Source: Xanthocytophaga flava
Lineage (GTDB): Bacteria; Bacteroidota; Bacteroidia; Cytophagales; 172606-1
NCBI GenBank assembly: GCA_030068525.1
Contig: JASJOS010000015.1
Location: 228,801-292,800 of the forward strand
Length of the DNA stretch: 64,000 bases
Direction of reading: 5' to 3'
Below are positions 61,946-64,000 of this stretch, piece after piece (the stretch's first letter is position 1; every line of letters begins with the position of its first letter). The notes beneath the pieces were generated by a model. That model did not search any database and was not told where the DNA came from. It saw nothing but the letters and a program-made list of their open reading frames with translations. The position numbers were made by a program, and so were the translations under genes.

Positions 61946-62449
61946 ATGCTAAAAATTTCAACTTTATCACTAGTAATCGTTTTGTTGATCAGTTGCCAGG
62001 ATAAAACGAACAGTATTAGTACTAGTAGTAACGACACTATTCATCTGTATGATTATATGCCAATTTCAGATAAGGAAAAAAGGAAGTTTCCTGTTATATC
62101 TTTAATTGTACCCCAAACCGGAAAAGAGTTAATAGCCTACCAAAGAAATTTAGATACCACTTATAGGTTAGAGTGTAAGATTTCTACTATAAAGGATTGC
62201 TCTGTTTTTATTGTACCCATAGAAGGGGTTGCAGTAACTAAAGTAAAAGAAGGTAACAATATTTTTGAGTTTAGATTTACAGAACCTAAAGCAAGTTTCC
62301 AAGTATTTGCTGATTGTGGATTTGATAAATTAGTGAATAATGGTAGATACTTGGATTCTGTAACTAATACAGTACAAAATCATTATTCCTATTTACAAGG
62401 AGTTCAATTGATCGGTGAGATCGAAATGAAGGCTACCAATAAGTTATAA
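61946..62449 (+). CDS. Lipoprotein of unknown function
   Basis: A 167-residue lipoprotein with signal MLKISTLSLVIVLLISC (lipidated Cys17; lipobox LISC). The mature part starts QDKTNSISTSSNDTIHLYDY and has strands KFPVISLIVPQTGKELIAYQ, TYRLECKISTIKDCSVFIVPIEGVAV and FEFRFTEPKASFQVFADCGF; three cysteines could form one disulfide. It resembles small periplasmic Ig-like or beta-sandwich lipoproteins, but no family is recognised. It stands alone between a pseudogene and a repeat-rich stretch. Confidence 0.6.
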   Translation: MLKISTLSLVIVLLISCQDKTNSISTSSNDTIHLYDYMPISDKEKRKFPVISLIVPQTGKELIAYQRNLDTTYRLECKISTIKDCSVFIVPIEGVAVTKVKEGNNIFEFRFTEPKASFQVFADCGFDKLVNNGRYLDSVTNTVQNHYSYLQGVQLIGEIEMKATNKL

Positions 62450-62539
62450 AATGTAGTAGTCAGGATTTAATCGGACAGAGCACAAAAAATACATGTCAGC
62501 TCAGTGACAGTACCTTGGGCGTCTAACTCAGAAAGCTTT

Positions 62540-62590
62540 TTTTTCTGCCAATCCTCCTGTAAGTCAGTGAAGGAGGAATTGTCAGAAAAA
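62540..62590. repeat. Long hairpin related to the family B end
   Basis: TTTTTCTGCCAATCCTCCT (62540-62558) pairs with AGGAGGAATTGTCAGAAAAA (62571-62590) with one mismatch and one bulge, loop 12 nt. The apex TCCTCCTGTAAG is the same as the start of family B elements, so this may be a solo end or decayed copy. It could also terminate the lipoprotein gene 90 bp upstream. Confidence 0.6.
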
Positions 62591-62682
62591 ATGGAATCAC
62601 GGTAAAATGTTTCCTGATACTACTCTATTAACAAAGTAAGCCTCCGAGCTACACCGTCTTTCTTTGCTAAAAGTTAATTTTT

Positions 62683-62730
62683 AAGTTTGCTTTCATTCTG
62701 CAAAGCTATCAACTTGACTGCTCTTCTAGA
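62683..62730 (+). repeat. 48-bp direct repeat, copy 2
   Basis: It matches 61534-61581 with few differences. The following bases encode nothing intact; a minus-strand frame of 73 codons across it shows no motif. Confidence 0.7.
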
Positions 62731-63044
62731 ATAGGTGTGGCTTGAACGCATACAGCCATGAATGCATCGCGTTTTCCTCAGTTCACCCTGTAGAAGACCT
62801 ATTCGGACAAAATGCTTTTCATTATCAGCGTGATGGGGTTGTTTATGTTTTCTGCAACGAGTGCGAAAATAATGGGTGTAATCGGAGTGTCTCATGTGTT
62901 AATCAGGAAAGATTAACATGAAAGTAGACTGGAAATTTCCACCAAAAAAGACAGGTGTCATTTGGGTAATAAATCAGGATAGTTACCTTCAAAACTTGTT
63001 CAGTATATACAAATGCTTTTAATCATTTAATTATATATCATCCT
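62731..63044. other. Non-coding region, possibly decayed coding sequence
   Basis: 314 bases without an intact gene. Short broken frames on the plus strand hint at old coding DNA but cannot be assigned. The end should contain the promoter of the following gene. Confidence 0.3.
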
Positions 63045-63761
63045 ATGCGAATTTTTATTCTACTTGGTTTCCTGTTTTGTTCATCACTGGTTTTTGGTCA
63101 AAATTTGATTTTATATGGAAAAGTTGGTGGATATGATTCAGGACAAGGTAACAAAGTCTATTATGCCAGTAAGGGTAAAGCGTTTAATGAAAAAGAGTTT
63201 ATTGTTTTTAATTCCACTCGTTCGTATTCTCTGAAGTTACCTATAAAGAAACTAGAGCAGGAAAAGATTCAAACACTTGTATTCTCTCTTGATCCTAAAG
63301 TTGATGCAAGTAAAAGAGGTGCCTGTATATATGAAGTTCATGTAGGTAAAATCATAAAATCAGAAGTATTTAAATCCAGGAAATCCATTGAAGTAAAATC
63401 CGATCTGTTAATAGAGCATAACTGTATAAGTTCAATAGCAGAGCATGACACAAAATTTGAAGGAGGTGGAGAATTTGTAGGTTCTTACCAGATGATCATC
63501 GGTGATACCACAGAGTCTATTGAGCTAAAAAGTAATTATGAATATAGGGCTTCTTTAGATAAAAAGCCCAAAGATCAGCTCACTCTAGAATCAGGTACCT
63601 GGTCTTATGATTCAAATACATTGAGGTTTACGGTTTATGTAAGAGCAAATGAGCTTTTTGGAATCTCTGTACTCACAGAGAAAACATATGAATTCAAAGT
63701 GAAAAAGGACGGAGAAAAACTGAGTTTTGAATCAGCTATGGGAAAGTTGAAAAAACTTTAA
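63045..63761 (+). CDS. Exported protein of unknown function
   Basis: A 238-residue protein with signal MRIFILLGFLFCSSLVFGQ and a mature beta-rich chain. One part (LYGKVGGYDSGQGNKVYYASKGKAFNEKEFIVFNSTRSYSLKLP-type, first 60 residues) could be an Ig-like domain, and the C-terminal third (residues 140-238) has repeated strands with GEFVGSYQMIIGDTTESIELKS, a META/lipocalin-like pattern, and LTLESGTWSYDSNTLRFTVYV. The family is not recognised. It is followed by a strong terminator, so it is a single-gene unit. Confidence 0.65.
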   Translation: MRIFILLGFLFCSSLVFGQNLILYGKVGGYDSGQGNKVYYASKGKAFNEKEFIVFNSTRSYSLKLPIKKLEQEKIQTLVFSLDPKVDASKRGACIYEVHVGKIIKSEVFKSRKSIEVKSDLLIEHNCISSIAEHDTKFEGGGEFVGSYQMIIGDTTESIELKSNYEYRASLDKKPKDQLTLESGTWSYDSNTLRFTVYVRANELFGISVLTEKTYEFKVKKDGEKLSFESAMGKLKKL

Positions 63762-63787
63762 TTAGTGGACAAAAAAGTATAGTAAAG

Positions 63788-63823
63788 AAAGGCCATGAAA
63801 ACATGTGTTTTCATGGCCTTTTT
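63788..63823 (+). terminator. Strong intrinsic terminator
   Basis: A perfect 16-bp arm AAAGGCCATGAAAACA and its complement around a central TG, with TTT following the stem and A-runs before it, 27 bp after the stop codon of the exported-protein gene. The flanking A and T tracts allow action on both strands. Nothing is seen in 63824-64000. Confidence 0.85.
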
Positions 63824-64000
63824 GCGTCTTGTAACTAGTGACCTGAAAAGATCGTTTTGGAGTTATTAATTTTTATACTACTAGACAATTTTAAAAACAG
63901 TTGTTTTTTTAGGGGTAAGTTTAAATAAGTAGGTTCTAAAATCGACTAAGTAAGTCAGCTTTTCTTTGATTTTTTGTAACCCATCCCGAAAAATAGATAC

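Noticed and set aside
61534..62730. Direct repeats as phage or island attachment sites
   Set aside because: No tRNA, integrase or phage genes are present between or beside them, so a att-site reading has no support.
62674..62895. 73-codon minus-strand frame
   Set aside because: It runs over the direct repeat copy and a decayed stretch; the product has no recognisable pattern.
1..64000. CRISPR array, tRNA or rRNA genes
   Set aside because: Looked for regularly spaced repeats, cloverleaf-like and rRNA-like sequence and found none; the repeats seen are dispersed or coding (NHL, LRR, delta-60).

Overview
The window looks like the chromosome of a gliding or soil-type member of the Bacteroidota, most likely order Cytophagales. 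The basis is a SusC/SusD pair with an ECF sigma factor and FecR-type anti-sigma factor, type IX secretion (T9SS) sorting tails on two large secreted proteins, many lipoproteins, FtsX/MacB-type permeases of about 805 residues, almost no Shine-Dalgarno sites, and AT-rich intergenic DNA with a few TAnnTTTG promoter boxes. No rRNA, tRNA, CRISPR array or intact transposase was seen. Genus cannot be fixed from the sequence alone.

Layout. 1-10 kb: the end of a response regulator, a very large double-kinase hybrid sensor, an overlooked small lipoprotein, an LRR-BRCT-LRR protein and a second PAS histidine kinase. 10-20 kb: a minus-strand polysaccharide utilisation locus in the order sigma factor, FecR, SusC (with STN domain), SusD, GH30 glycosidase, closed by a strong terminator; a decayed piece of a second GH30 gene lies downstream. 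20-32 kb: minus-strand genes for an FtsX-like permease, an esterase, a SusC-like barrel that lacks most of its plug domain, and a giant alpha-2-macroglobulin-like protein that carries a plug domain in its middle. 32-46 kb: small, mostly uncharacterised membrane proteins, lipoproteins and beta-barrel proteins, with an M48-like protease, a SUKH (SMI1/KNR4) protein, an LRR protein, an aminoglycoside-phosphotransferase-like kinase and a beta-helix protein. 46-64 kb: two T9SS cargo beta-propellers (NHL and delta-60 repeats), a membrane-bound winged-helix regulator divergent from a small exported-protein/permease cluster, a TM1410/GH114-like surface lipoprotein, and remnants of a propeller lipoprotein and of a UmuC-type polymerase.

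A feature running through the window is non-coding repeat DNA. At least three families can be seen. Family A is a perfect hairpin around GTTGGTG-TTAT-CACCAAC. Family B is a 140-190 bp element with TGTCCTCCTG... inverted ends. Family C is a 300-490 bp element ending in ATGASTCAT inverted repeats. They are nested in one another at 4.4-5.1 kb, and all family A hairpins lie between convergent genes. Inside family C, hairpin arms differ between copies yet remain complementary.

The most intriguing protein-level observation is the adjacent pair at 20.4-28.1 kb: a plug-poor TonB-type barrel directly upstream of an alpha-2-macroglobulin with an orphan plug. This suggests a two-gene outer-membrane machine. 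Functions of many small genes remain unknown and are stated as such.
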